Source of the DNA: Hyphomicrobiales bacterium
GTDB taxonomy: Bacteria > Pseudomonadota > Alphaproteobacteria > Rhizobiales > Beijerinckiaceae
Assembly: GCA_027483505.1 (NCBI GenBank)
Contig: JAIXUP010000020.1
Location: 1-63,332 of the forward strand
Reading direction: 5' to 3'
DNA: 63,332 nt
Part shown: positions 8,886 to 17,430 of the stretch, one piece after another
Layout: every line of letters begins with the position of its first letter
Numbering within the stretch: position 1 is the stretch's first letter
The notes under the pieces: model-generated
Database searches by the model: none
What the model saw: the letters and a program-made list of their open reading frames with translations, nothing else
Told to the model about the DNA's origin: nothing
Translations under genes and position numbers: made by a program

Positions 8886-9596
8886 ATGCGAGATGTCACC
8901 TCGATCCTGCCGCTCGTTGTCAAAGGCCTCAGCTTCGCGGCGGATGGCAGACTGCTTCTGGATGATGTCAGCTTCAGGCTGCCCAAAGGCGGCGTGACGG
9001 TCATCATCGGGCCCAACGGGGCGGGCAAATCCCTGACATTGCGGCTATGCCATGGGCTGCTCGGACCGAGTGGAGGCTCTGTGCAGTGGCAGGGGGAGAG
9101 CAGCCGCCGCCGCCATGCCATGGTGTTCCAGCGCCCGGTGATGCTGCGACGCTCGGCGCGGGGGAACATAACCCATGCGCTTGGTGCGGTCGGCCTCGCG
9201 GATGCGTCAGACCGTGCCGATTCCGCCTTGGCGCGCTTCGGTCTGGCTGCGCTGGCGGATCGTCCGGCTCGCCTGATGTCGGGTGGCGAACAGCAACGGC
9301 TCGCGATCGCCAGAGCCTGGGCGCTGGAGCCGGAGATGCTGTTCCTCGATGAGCCCTCCTCGCAGCTTGATCCAGGTGCGACGCGGCAGATCGAGGAGAT
9401 GGTCGCTTCTCTCGCTGCGGAGGGCATGACGATCCTGATGACGACGCACGATCTTGGGCAGGCGCGCCGATTGGGCCAGCGTATCCTGTTCCTCAACCGC
9501 GGAAAGCTGATCGAAGATTCTCCTTCGGAAGCCTTCTTTGCGGGCGCCGCCTCACCTGAGGCACGCGCCTTCATCGCCGGAGACCTGCTCTGGTGA
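8886..9596 (+). CDS. tupC: Tungstate/molybdate ABC transporter ATP-binding protein TupC
   Basis: Cytoplasmic ATPase that powers the TupB permease, 236 aa. Walker A GPNGAGKS (near residue 45), Q-loop VFQRPVMLRR, signature LMSGGEQQRLAIARA, Walker B EMLFLDEPSSQLDP and H-loop TTHDLGQA are intact. The open frame extends over 300 nt upstream inside tupB; the ATG at 8886 was chosen because it starts at the family N-terminus, 5 nt after tupB. Shorter than typical ModC since it lacks a C-terminal TOBE domain, as is usual for TupC. Confidence 0.9.
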   Translation: MRDVTSILPLVVKGLSFAADGRLLLDDVSFRLPKGGVTVIIGPNGAGKSLTLRLCHGLLGPSGGSVQWQGESSRRRHAMVFQRPVMLRRSARGNITHALGAVGLADASDRADSALARFGLAALADRPARLMSGGEQQRLAIARAWALEPEMLFLDEPSSQLDPGATRQIEEMVASLAAEGMTILMTTHDLGQARRLGQRILFLNRGKLIEDSPSEAFFAGAASPEARAFIAGDLLW

Positions 9597-9627
9597 ACCC
9601 GATCCCACAAAACTGAGGAAAACGACC

Positions 9628-10506
9628 ATGTTGACCAAACGCAGCCTTCTGGCTTCTGGCTTCGGCCTTGCCCTGACATCGTCCGTGCTGGCCCAGGCCA
9701 CGCTCACGGCCCCACCGCCAGCCCAGAGCACAGCGCCTGCTGCCCAAACGCGCTTCATCACCGTGTCGTCGACGACATCGACCACCGATTCAGGCCTGTT
9801 CAATCACCTGCTGCCGGCCTTCAAGGCCAAGACCGGCATTGAAGTTCGGGTCGTCAGCCAGGGCACGGGACAGGCGCTGGACACCGGGCGGCGCGGCGAT
9901 GCGGACGTGGTGTTCGTGCATGCCCGCGCGCAGGAGGTGAAGTTCGTCGAGGACGGCTTCGGCGTCGAGCGCAAGCCGGTTATGTACAACGACTTCGTTC
10001 TGATCGGGCCGAAGTCCGATCCGGCCGGCATCAAGGGGTCGAAGGACATCGCCGCCGCGCTGAAGGCGATCCAGGCCAAGGGCTCGCCCTTCGTCTCGCG
10101 CGGCGACAAATCCGGCACCCACGCGGCCGAACTCAACCTGTGGAAGGTGGCCGGCGTCGAGATCGAGCAGACCAAGGGGCCATGGTATCGCGAGATCGGA
10201 CAGGGCATGGGCGCGGCGCTCAACACCTCGAGCGCCATGAACGCCTATGTCCTTTCCGACCGCGCCACCTGGATCAACTTCAAGAACAGGGGAGATCTGG
10301 AGATCGCGGTCGAAGGCGACCGCCGCCTGTTCAACCAGTACGGGGTCATCCTCGTCAATCCGGCGAGGCACGCCCATGTCAAGAAGGCAGACGGACAAGC
10401 CTTCATCGACTGGCTGGTTGGACCCGAAGGCCAGAAGTCCATCGCCGAGTACAAGATCAATGGCGAGCAACTGTTCTTCCCCAATGCCACACAGCCGGGG
10501 ATGTGA
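9628..10506 (+). CDS. tupA: Tungstate-binding periplasmic protein TupA
   Basis: Exported binding protein (292 aa) of the Tup importer. Signal peptide about 1-22 ending near SSVLAQ, an Ala/Pro linker, then the oxyanion loop TTSTTDSGL at residues 49-57 and SRGDKSGTH at 157-165, the two ligand-binding motifs of TupA. The start was taken at the ATG at 9628 because TGAGGA lies 9 nt upstream and the signal peptide begins there; the frame runs 90 nt further upstream inside tupC. Followed after 1 nt by a second TupA-like gene. Confidence 0.9.
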   Translation: MLTKRSLLASGFGLALTSSVLAQATLTAPPPAQSTAPAAQTRFITVSSTTSTTDSGLFNHLLPAFKAKTGIEVRVVSQGTGQALDTGRRGDADVVFVHARAQEVKFVEDGFGVERKPVMYNDFVLIGPKSDPAGIKGSKDIAAALKAIQAKGSPFVSRGDKSGTHAAELNLWKVAGVEIEQTKGPWYREIGQGMGAALNTSSAMNAYVLSDRATWINFKNRGDLEIAVEGDRRLFNQYGVILVNPARHAHVKKADGQAFIDWLVGPEGQKSIAEYKINGEQLFFPNATQPGM

Positions 10507-10507
10507 G

Positions 10508-11401
10508 ATGCGTCGACGCAATGCGTTGATGTTGATGGTCGCTTTCGTCATCCCCTTGTGCATGCTGTCTTCCAGCGGCATGGCGCAGGCCCAAGCACCG
10601 GCCGGGGAACCCCGCCCGGCGGCCATCTGGGGCACAGGCCCCAATCAACTGCGGATCGCCACGGGAAGCCCGGGCGAACTCGGGCTCCTGGAGGCTATCT
10701 CCACCGATTTCGCGCGGCGACATGACGCCTCGGTGATCTGGTTTCGCGCCGGCTCCGGACAGGCCATGAACCTGCTCAGGGAGCGCAAGGTCGACATGGT
10801 GCTGGCCCATGCGCCGCCGGCCGAACGGCGCGCCCTGTCTGAAGGCTGGGCGATCGGACGACACCTGATCGGCTCCAACGAATTCTGGATCGTGGGGCCA
10901 GCAAATGATCCTGCGAAGATCGTGGAGGCAACGGATGCGATCGACGCCTTTCGCCGCATTGAGGCGGCCAAGGCAAAAAAGGTGACGCGAGCCGACAACT
11001 CGGGCACGCACCAGAAGGAGATGGAGATATGGAAGCTTGCCGGGATCGAGCCGAAGGGAGACTGGCTGATCCCGACCCGCGACTTCATGACCGCAAGCCT
11101 CAAGCGCGCCAACACAGAAGGGGCCTACTTCCTCACCGACAGCTCCACCTTCGTGGCGGAACGGAAGGAACTGCCGGCTTTGAAAGTCCTGTTCCGTGGC
11201 GGGCAGGTGCTGATGAACCCTTACCATACGCTCTGGCTGAAGGACCCGACGTCGGGCACGCCACTTGCCGAGCGATTCCTGACGCATCTGATGTCCGAGG
11301 ACATCCAGAATTTGCTGCGTGTGTATGGCAAGGACCGATACGGCGAGGCCATGTACAATGATGCCCGCGTTTCGCGCGGGCGGTGGCCGTTCGATCAGTG
11401 A
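10508..11401 (+). CDS. Second TupA-like periplasmic binding protein with altered anion loop
   Basis: Exported PstS/TupA-type binding protein, 297 aa, with a hydrophobic signal peptide ending near AQAQAP (about residue 30). It aligns with the neighbouring TupA along its length and keeps the second ligand motif as RADNSGTHQKE, but the first loop, TTSTTDSGL in TupA, is ATGSPGELGL at 51-60. Thus the anion site is not that of a standard tungstate binder. The gene starts 1 nt after the tupA stop. It may widen the specificity of TupBC, or act as a sensor; no own permease is next to it. The ATG at 10508 gives the complete signal peptide. Confidence 0.85.
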   Translation: MRRRNALMLMVAFVIPLCMLSSSGMAQAQAPAGEPRPAAIWGTGPNQLRIATGSPGELGLLEAISTDFARRHDASVIWFRAGSGQAMNLLRERKVDMVLAHAPPAERRALSEGWAIGRHLIGSNEFWIVGPANDPAKIVEATDAIDAFRRIEAAKAKKVTRADNSGTHQKEMEIWKLAGIEPKGDWLIPTRDFMTASLKRANTEGAYFLTDSSTFVAERKELPALKVLFRGGQVLMNPYHTLWLKDPTSGTPLAERFLTHLMSEDIQNLLRVYGKDRYGEAMYNDARVSRGRWPFDQ

Positions 11402-11411
11402 GGATGCATCG

Positions 11412-11621
11412 ATGAAGATCAGTGCTCGGAACCAGCTCAAGGGCAAGATCGTCTCGATCAAGCCTGGCGTCACGACGACGCATGTGAAGATCGATGTCGG
11501 TGGGCAGATCGTGACCGCCGCGATTACGGCTGAAGCTGCGGAAGAGCTCGGCCTCAGGCCGGGGGTGGAGGTCTCAGCCATCATCAAGGCAAGCGATGTC
11601 ATGATCGGCGTAGATGGCTGA
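11412..11621 (+). CDS. Mop-type molbindin (TOBE domain), 69 aa
   Basis: Small cytoplasmic molybdate/tungstate-binding protein consisting of one Mop domain: starts KISARNQLKGKIVSI, followed by the hallmark VTTTHVKIDVGG and a C-terminal SAIIKASDVMIGVD. Known molbindins assemble into rings that store oxyanions. Start at 11412 has GAGGA 8 nt upstream; a longer reading upstream lies inside the previous gene. Its stop overlaps the TrmO-like gene by 8 nt, so translation is probably coupled. Confidence 0.92.
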   Translation: MKISARNQLKGKIVSIKPGVTTTHVKIDVGGQIVTAAITAEAAEELGLRPGVEVSAIIKASDVMIGVDG

Positions 11622-12120
11622 GATGAAGCAGCACGACGCAACGCGTCCGGGCGAGATCGAGGCGCCACTGCCCGGGCGCACGGATGCGCGGATCGTGTTC
11701 ATCGGCACGATCCGGACGCCTTTCCTGTCGCGCGACGCGTGCCCACGCCAAGGGAAGGCTGATGGCCCATTGTGCCGGATAGAGCTTCATGACCCGTGGA
11801 AGCCCGCGCTCAAGGGCATCGAACGGTTCGGCAGGATCGAGGTGCTGTACTGGATGCATCAGGCCCGGCGCGATCTGCTCCTCCAGAGCCCGAAATCGAA
11901 TGGTGAGGCTTTCGGCACCTTCGCCCTGCGCTCTCCTGTCAGACCTAACCCGATCGCGACCTCCCTGGTCGAATTGGTTGCGGTCGAAGATGGTGTGCTG
12001 GTCGTGCGTGGGCTCGATTGCGTCGACGGTACACCACTTGTCGATCTGAAGCCTGACCGCTGCGCCTACACTCCGCTTGCGCCCCCCAACCCGGGTGAGT
12101 TGACGGAGGCATCGTCATGA
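11614..12120 (+). CDS. TrmO/TsaA-like protein (COG1720 family)
   Basis: Protein of 168 aa with the TsaA-like beta-barrel signature: IGTIRTPF at about residue 30, then RSPVRPNPIATSLVELV near 109 and VRGLDCVDGTPLVDLKPD near 131. The characterised member TrmO N-methylates t6A37 of threonine tRNAs using S-adenosylmethionine. Here it overlaps the molbindin by 8 nt and the next ABC binding protein by 4 nt, an unusual setting for a tRNA enzyme. It may be a housekeeping gene captured in the operon, or a TsaA-fold member with a metal-linked role; the context suggests the second but does not prove it. Confidence 0.85.
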   Translation: MAEMKQHDATRPGEIEAPLPGRTDARIVFIGTIRTPFLSRDACPRQGKADGPLCRIELHDPWKPALKGIERFGRIEVLYWMHQARRDLLLQSPKSNGEAFGTFALRSPVRPNPIATSLVELVAVEDGVLVVRGLDCVDGTPLVDLKPDRCAYTPLAPPNPGELTEASS

Positions 12121-13145
12121 AGCTCACACGCCGCTCCTTCGCCTTGTGTGCAAGCGCTGCGATCGCGATGCCGCATGTCGCAAGAGCGCAAACACTCACC
12201 GACTCTGCCGGTCGTTCAATAAAAGTGCCTGCCAGAGTCGAGCGAGTCTTCCCGGCAGGTCCGCCAGCGGCGATCACGCACTACACATTGCAACCCCGGA
12301 CGCTGCTGGGCTGGCCGCGGGCCAATCGCGGCCCTGAACTGGTTTACCTCGATCCGGAGGTTGGCACGCGTCCTGAACTCGGTCGTCTCACGGGACGTGG
12401 CAACACCACCAATCTCGAAGTCCTTTTGCAACTCAGGCCAGACATCATCCTCGATATCGGCTCGACGGCACGCACTTTCGCCGAAACCGCGGATCGGGTG
12501 CAGGCGCAGGCCGGCATTCCTTACGCTTTGCTGGATGGTCGCTTCAGCGCAATCCCCGAGAGCTACCGCCTGCATGGCCGGCTCGTCGGCGAGACGGGGC
12601 GGGCAGAAGACCTGGCGCGGTTCTGCGAGGACATCGTGCGGACCTGCCAGTCGCGCGTCGCGACCGTGCCCCTGGACAAGCGCTCGCGCGTCTACTACGC
12701 CCGCGGTCCTCGCGGACTCGACACCGGTCTCGGCGGCTCGATCAATGTCGAGACCATCGAGTTCATGGGAGCCGTCAACGTCGCCGGCCAGACCCGTGGC
12801 GGGCTGGCCACCGTCTCCGTCGAGCAGGTGCTGACGTGGGATCCGGAAGTGATCATCACCATCGATCAGGACTTTGCCGCCAATGTGCGCAGCGATCCGT
12901 CCTGGGCCAGCGTGAGGGCCGTGCGCGACGGCCGCGTGCATCTGTCGCCAAAGATGCCCTTTGGCTGGGTTGACTTCCCGCCATCAGTCAACCGCGTGCC
13001 GGGTCTGATCTGGCTGGGCAAGCTTCTCTACCCGGGACTCTTTCCGGAAGACCTGACGGCCTTCACCCGTGACTTCTACAGCCGCTTCTATCACCGCAGC
13101 CCGACCGACGCGCAGATCGCCTTCGTTCTGGAAGGGCGCGGATGA
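12117..13145 (+). CDS. TroA-superfamily metal/oxyanion ABC binding protein (MolA/BtuF-like)
   Basis: Periplasmic binding protein of a FecCD-type importer, 342 aa. The N-terminus has TRRSFALC followed by a hydrophobic stretch and ARAQT, which could be a Tat signal. The mature protein has the two-lobe TroA arrangement: VERVFPAGPPAAITHYTLQP, LGRLTGRGNTTNLEVLLQLRPDIIL and EQVLTWDPEVIITID. This family carries cobalamin, haem, siderophores or, in MolA, molybdate/tungstate. Placement between a Mop protein and FecCD/ATPase genes next to Tup makes an oxyanion the best guess. Overlaps both neighbours by 4 nt. Confidence 0.85.
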   Translation: MKLTRRSFALCASAAIAMPHVARAQTLTDSAGRSIKVPARVERVFPAGPPAAITHYTLQPRTLLGWPRANRGPELVYLDPEVGTRPELGRLTGRGNTTNLEVLLQLRPDIILDIGSTARTFAETADRVQAQAGIPYALLDGRFSAIPESYRLHGRLVGETGRAEDLARFCEDIVRTCQSRVATVPLDKRSRVYYARGPRGLDTGLGGSINVETIEFMGAVNVAGQTRGGLATVSVEQVLTWDPEVIITIDQDFAANVRSDPSWASVRAVRDGRVHLSPKMPFGWVDFPPSVNRVPGLIWLGKLLYPGLFPEDLTAFTRDFYSRFYHRSPTDAQIAFVLEGRG

Positions 13146-14161
13146 CGGGCCGCTTTGGCGCCATTGGCGGGATCAGCATCGGTCTTGTCCTGCTTCTGCT
13201 GGGTGTGGCCGTGGCGTTCTCGGTCGGACGCTTCCCGATCAGCGTCAGCGATCTGGGCATTGCTCTCTGGTCAAAGCTGATCGGGCAGCCTTCGGGGCTG
13301 CCGCCCGCAGTCGATGCCGTGATCTTCAACATCAGGGGCCCTCGGGTGCTGGCGGCCATCCTGTGCGGCGCGGCGCTGGCCGTCGCGGGAGCGGCCTTCC
13401 AGGGACTGTTCCGCAATCCGCTGGTTTCGCCTGATATCCTCGGCGCATCCTCGGGTGCTGCGCTGGGCGCGATAGCCGGCATCTTTTTTTCCCTCGGCGT
13501 GCTCGCCATCCAGGCGCTGGCCTTCGGCGGCGGGCTCGTCGCGGTTGCGCTGGTCTACCTGATCGGAACCTCGATCCGTTCGGGCGACATTGCGCTGGTC
13601 CTGGTGCTGACCGGCGTTGTCATCGGCTCCCTGCTGGGCGCGGGGGTCGGCCTGCTCAAGTACCTCGCCGATCCCTATAACCAGCTCCCGGCCATGACCT
13701 TCTGGCTGCTTGGCAGCCTTGCAGGCACGGACCGCAACGATCTGCTGCCGCTGTTCGGTCCCATCGCTCTGGGGACGGCGGCGCTGCTGGCCCTGCGCTG
13801 GCGCATGAACGTGATGTCGCTGCCCGAGGACGAAGCACGTGCGCTCGGTCTTGCGACAGGGCCGCTCAGGTTCGCGATTATCGCCGCAGCAACGCTCGTC
13901 ACGTCCGCCAGCGTTGCCGCCGCCGGCATCATCGGCTGGGTGGGGCTGATCGTGCCGCACATGGCGCGATTCCTGGTCGGCCCCGAGTTCGGGCGGCTGG
14001 TGCCGACCGCAGCCTTGCTGGGCGGCGGTTACCTGCTGCTGATCGACACGCTGGCGCGCAGCGCGGCGCAGGTCGAGATTCCACTCGGCATTCTCACTGC
14101 GGTCATTGGCACGCCGGTGTTCATCTGGCTGCTCGTCTCCGCCCGGAAGAGCTGGTCATGA
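13142..14161 (+). CDS. FecCD-family ABC permease
   Basis: Inner-membrane permease, 339 aa, about nine to ten helices, of the BtuC/MolB class. Typical segments are IRGPRVLAAILCGAALAVAGAAFQGLFRNPL near residue 57, the GASSGAALGA glycine block near 101 and IIGWVGLIVPHMAR near 260. Overlaps the binding protein and the ATPase by 4 nt each, so it is part of one importer. Working partner of the TroA-like protein and the following ATPase. Confidence 0.93.
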   Translation: MTGRFGAIGGISIGLVLLLLGVAVAFSVGRFPISVSDLGIALWSKLIGQPSGLPPAVDAVIFNIRGPRVLAAILCGAALAVAGAAFQGLFRNPLVSPDILGASSGAALGAIAGIFFSLGVLAIQALAFGGGLVAVALVYLIGTSIRSGDIALVLVLTGVVIGSLLGAGVGLLKYLADPYNQLPAMTFWLLGSLAGTDRNDLLPLFGPIALGTAALLALRWRMNVMSLPEDEARALGLATGPLRFAIIAAATLVTSASVAAAGIIGWVGLIVPHMARFLVGPEFGRLVPTAALLGGGYLLLIDTLARSAAQVEIPLGILTAVIGTPVFIWLLVSARKSWS

Positions 14162-14919
14162 CGCTTGCGGCCCACGATCTGAGTTTTGGCTACCCAGGCC
14201 ACAGTGTGGGAGCCGGTGTTTCGGTCAAGGTCGCCCCCGGCGAGGCGCTGGCGCTGCTCGGTCCCAATGGCGGCGGCAAGACGACGCTGTTGAAGACCAT
14301 GCTGGGCTTGCTCAAGCCCCTTGGCGGCATCGTGACACTGGACGGCCAGCGGCTGGCGGACCTGTCAGTCGGCGAGCGGGCGCGGCGGATCGGCTATGTG
14401 CCACAGGCCCATGCGGGAGCGTTCGCCTTCGCCGTCCGCGACGTGGTGCTGATGGGCCGCACAGCCCATCAGGGGCTGTTCGCCAGCCCGACGGCTGCGG
14501 ACCGGGCGGTTGTCGAGACAAAGCTTGACGAGCTTGGCATCGCCGATCTGGCGGACAGGCCGTACACGATGATCTCCGGCGGCGAGCGTCAGCTTGTCCT
14601 CATCGCCCGCGCGCTGGCTCAGGAGCCGCGCCATGTGGTGCTGGACGAACCCACGGCCAGCCTCGATTTCGGCAATCAGGGCAAGGTGATGCGTCAGATC
14701 CAGTTGCTCACGGGGAGGGGACTTGGTGTCCTCTTCACCACGCACGACCCAAACCAGGCGATGCGGTACGCCCATCGGGTGGCGCTGCTGGGTGGCGGAC
14801 GGCTGCTGGCCGAAGGGGCTCCAGCAGACGTGTTGAGTGTGGCGGCGCTCTCCGGTCTTTACGGCAGCCACGTCAGCGCCGTTCAACAGCAAGATACGAC
14901 CGTCTTCCTGCCAAACTGA
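14158..14919 (+). CDS. ABC transporter ATP-binding protein (BtuD/MolC-like)
   Basis: Cytoplasmic ATPase, 253 aa, of the FecCD-type importer. Walker A GPNGGGKTT near residue 35, Q-loop GYVPQAH, signature ISGGERQLVLIARALA, Walker B HVVLDEPTASLD and H-loop TTHDPNQA. Last gene of the metal island; a weak 6-bp inverted repeat (CGCTGG/CCAGCG, 14927-14945) lacks a T tract and is not convincing as a terminator. Confidence 0.93.
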   Translation: MTLAAHDLSFGYPGHSVGAGVSVKVAPGEALALLGPNGGGKTTLLKTMLGLLKPLGGIVTLDGQRLADLSVGERARRIGYVPQAHAGAFAFAVRDVVLMGRTAHQGLFASPTAADRAVVETKLDELGIADLADRPYTMISGGERQLVLIARALAQEPRHVVLDEPTASLDFGNQGKVMRQIQLLTGRGLGVLFTTHDPNQAMRYAHRVALLGGGRLLAEGAPADVLSVAALSGLYGSHVSAVQQQDTTVFLPN

Positions 14920-15078
14920 GCCCAGGCGCTGGAGTCTCGCCAGCGTCCAGCGGCGGTCGACCGTTGCGACACCGAAACCGCGGTGAGACGATCTGCACCT
15001 CATGACGGCATCAAATGCGCGCCAAGGCGATGAGCCTCGCATCGAGACGACCGCACAGGCAAGCGCTGTTGCTCCGGT

Positions 15079-15243
15079 TTACAGGCGTCCGGTCAGAAGC
15101 AACACGACGACGACGATCAGCAGCACGCCGAGGACGCCAACGCCACTGTGGCCGTAGCCATAACCGTAGCCGCCGAAGCGGCCGCTGAAGCCGCCGAGCA
15201 GAAAGACGATCAGGATGATGATCAGGATTGTTCCAAGGGACAT
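15079..15243 (-). CDS. DUF3309-like small membrane protein, 54 aa
   Basis: Very short protein starting MSLGTILIIILIVFLLGG, then a Gly/Tyr-rich turn (FGGYGYGYGHSG) and a second hydrophobic helix GVLGVLLIVVVVLLLTGRL. This two-helix hairpin layout is that of DUF3309 proteins, frequent in Alpha- and Betaproteobacteria and of unknown function. A clear ribosome site GGAGA lies 9 nt upstream of the ATG. An AT-rich block (about 15260-15305) precedes it in an otherwise GC-rich region and may contain its promoter. Confidence 0.8.
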   Translation of the reverse strand: MSLGTILIIILIVFLLGGFSGRFGGYGYGYGHSGVGVLGVLLIVVVVLLLTGRL

Positions 15244-15297
15244 TGACGTGGTTCTCCGTTTTAAAACATTGAAATATAATAAAAATTTTGTCTTAAA

Positions 15298-15447
15298 CTA
15301 TTTTTTCTCGATTGAGACGCCGCGCTCTCCGATGCTGATCTCGACGCCTGTCGTCTTCTGCTTTTCCCGGTAGAGCTGGATTGCAAAGAAGGATGCGGCA
15401 ATGGCGAACACGCCAATCAGGCCGTACAGGACGTTATCGCGCGTCAT
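15298..15447 (-). CDS. Small single-pass membrane protein, 49 aa
   Basis: Starts MTRDNVLYGLIGVFAIAASFF, one membrane helix, then a short charged tail ending GVEISIGERGVSIEKK. I recall similar short proteins in Hyphomicrobiales; function unknown. The frame is open about 120 nt further upstream but that extension is Arg/Pro-rich and not membrane-like, so the ATG at 15447 is preferred. Same strand as the DUF3309 gene, 54 nt upstream of it. Confidence 0.6.
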   Translation of the reverse strand: MTRDNVLYGLIGVFAIAASFFAIQLYREKQKTTGVEISIGERGVSIEKK

Positions 15448-15882
15448 GGCTGCTCCCGCCGTGAATCCGGGCCTTCGCGCCAGGATGTTGCTGCCCGGAC
15501 CGAGGCGGATGACTGCTCGTTCGCGCGTTGTGCACAATGTCGCATTCGGCATCCTTGCAGGTCGCAAGCACGATCATCGGTGTGCGCCTCGAGGATCGGT
15601 CAGGGGGAGGGGTTTGCGACATGTGTCTTTTCAAGGGTTGCCGCGCCCGGAGCATGTTGCATTCAAGGCGAGCGCCTTTCGACAACAACGCCGACACGGC
15701 CGACTTGTTCCCGATTGTTTTCGCCTGATGGGCGAGTCTGCTCAGGCTCGCCGCGTCCAGCTTGCGTTTGACAGCCGCAAGATCAGGCCGGCTTGTCGGG
15801 GCGCGGGAGGCAGCCGCTCACGCCAGCCTCGGTGCGGGCGCAGCCATGTCCGACGAAGGTCCGCGCTGAACCGGAAGCCGAT
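15448..15882. other. 435-nt stretch without a supported gene
   Basis: Only short frames in conflicting phases are present. It spans the upstream side of the small membrane protein gene and the 3' side of the flavin reductase gene. No terminator hairpin with a T tract, tRNA or repeat was found. Confidence 0.4.
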
Positions 15883-16584
15883 TCACATCCGTCGGTTCGC
15901 GGCGTCCGGATCAGCCGACCAGGTCTCGACCGACATGGTCGGCAGGTCGAAATGGTCTCGGGTTCTGGCGTATCCATGACCGCCCATGCGGCCGATCGCA
16001 TCCAATCCGGCTGGATCGACATGATGTCTGGCGGCATCGATCACGTCTGCCCGGAAGTGGGCATAGATGACCTCGCCCAGGATGATCTCGCGCGAATTGC
16101 CGATGCCAAGCGTGGTGTGGTGGCGGCATTCGAACGCGGCAGGCGCCTCGCCAATCCACGGGCAGGCGACCTTGACTCCGGGCATCGCGGTCAACCCGGC
16201 CTCGGCAAGCTCATCTACGCCCGGCTCGAAGGGCACGGCGCAGATGTTCATGCCCCGCATCAAGGCATCGGAGACGATGTTCACGGTGAAGCACAGGCTT
16301 TCGCGCACATTGCGGCCGGTGTCCTTCTGGCCGCCGCTTTGGCGAAACTCGACTCCCAGGGCCAGAATCGCGGGGTCCGCTGACAGGCAGTTGAAGAAGC
16401 TGAATGGCGCGGCGTTGACGATCCCCGCCTTGTCGACCGTGGTGACCAGCGCGATCGGACGCGGCACAACCGCGCCGATCAGCAGCTTGTAACGCTCGCG
16501 GGCCGACAGGTCCGCGAAGTCAAAGGTCACGGTCGGCGACACAGCCGGGCTGTTCACGCCGGCACCTTGAGCATGCGACGTCAT
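15883..16584 (-). CDS. Flavin reductase-like FMN-binding protein
   Basis: Cytoplasmic FMN-binding split-barrel protein (233 aa) of the flavin reductase/DIM6-NTAB family. Blocks: YKLLIGAVVPRPIALVTTVD near residue 33, NAAPFSFFNCLSADPAILALG near 57 and KDTGRNVRESLCFTVNIV near 88. Members either supply reduced flavin to two-component monooxygenases or are quinone/flavin oxidoreductases. No monooxygenase is in the window. Its start overlaps the GntR regulator stop by 4 nt, so it is in the regulator's transcript and probably serves the catabolic function controlled by it. Confidence 0.88.
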   Translation of the reverse strand: MTSHAQGAGVNSPAVSPTVTFDFADLSARERYKLLIGAVVPRPIALVTTVDKAGIVNAAPFSFFNCLSADPAILALGVEFRQSGGQKDTGRNVRESLCFTVNIVSDALMRGMNICAVPFEPGVDELAEAGLTAMPGVKVACPWIGEAPAAFECRHHTTLGIGNSREIILGEVIYAHFRADVIDAARHHVDPAGLDAIGRMGGHGYARTRDHFDLPTMSVETWSADPDAANRRM

Positions 16585-17426
16585 GTTGAGGCCAATCCTT
16601 CACTCAGGGCATAGGGCGTGAGGAGTTCACGAATGTCACGTTCCTGCCGCGGCGCCAGCAACGCCCGCGCCGCAACCGCCTGCAGGTGATGGTCCATCAA
16701 CTGCGAGGCCTGCGCCGCATCACCGGCCAGAAGAGCCTTGATGATCTGGCGATGCTCCGACACGGCGCATTCGGATGAATGCGGCCTGCCGTAGATGGCC
16801 AGAATGAGCGAGCAGCGCGAACTCACCTCCTGCACGTAGCGCAGAAGCAGGGCGTTGCCCGTCATTTCGGCGAGCTTGATGTGGAACTCGCCTGCAAGCC
16901 GGATCGATTCAGCGCCGTTCCTGCCCAGTGCCGCTTCCTCGAGCTGGACATGGGCTTCGAGCGCGGCGGCTTGCGCCTTTGTGAGGTTCGCCGACAGGAT
17001 CTCCGCAACGAGGCGTTCGAGGCCGCGACGCACATCGAACACATCGCGCGCCTCTTCCAGTGTCGGGTACGCCACGGATGCGCCTCGGTTGGGCTTGAGT
17101 TCCACGAGGCCTTCGACGGCGAGGCGGCCCAACGCCTCGCGGACCAGCGTCCGGCTGACGCCCAGATTTTCGCCGATGGCATCTTCGGGCAGTTTCATGC
17201 CAGGGCGCAAGGCCTGCTCGATGATCGCCCGCCTCAAGGCGCGGTAAACACCCTGGGCGCGCGCGCCCGGCCCGCTGGCCTGATGGGAGGCGCCTGCTCC
17301 GGTGACTTCACTGTCGGGTTTTCTTGCCTTCAAAGCCTCACTCCGCCGTTCCGCTGGCAGCAGCACATGGCAGAATCGCCATCTCGAGCCAAGCGTGGCC
17401 CTCCCTGGAAAGTCCGGCTTGTGCAT
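16581..17426 (-). CDS. GntR-family regulator, FCD subfamily
   Basis: Transcription factor with an N-terminal winged helix (GVYRALRRAIIEQALRPG, LPEDAIGENLGVSRTLVREALGRLAVEGLVEL) and an all-helical FCD effector domain with the metal-binding His-rich pattern (GEFHIKLAEMTGN, SEHRQIIKALLAGD, MDHHLQAVA). FCD regulators usually respond to small carboxylates or amino-acid-like ligands. The start is uncertain: the ATG at 17447 would put part of a direct-repeat operator inside the gene; the ATG at 17426 is used here; a GTG at 17366 is also possible. Divergent from the Opp/Dpp operon at 17558, which it probably controls together with itself. Confidence 0.88.
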   Translation of the reverse strand: MHKPDFPGRATLGSRWRFCHVLLPAERRSEALKARKPDSEVTGAGASHQASGPGARAQGVYRALRRAIIEQALRPGMKLPEDAIGENLGVSRTLVREALGRLAVEGLVELKPNRGASVAYPTLEEARDVFDVRRGLERLVAEILSANLTKAQAAALEAHVQLEEAALGRNGAESIRLAGEFHIKLAEMTGNALLLRYVQEVSSRCSLILAIYGRPHSSECAVSEHRQIIKALLAGDAAQASQLMDHHLQAVAARALLAPRQERDIRELLTPYALSEGLAST

Positions 17427-17430
17427 CCTG

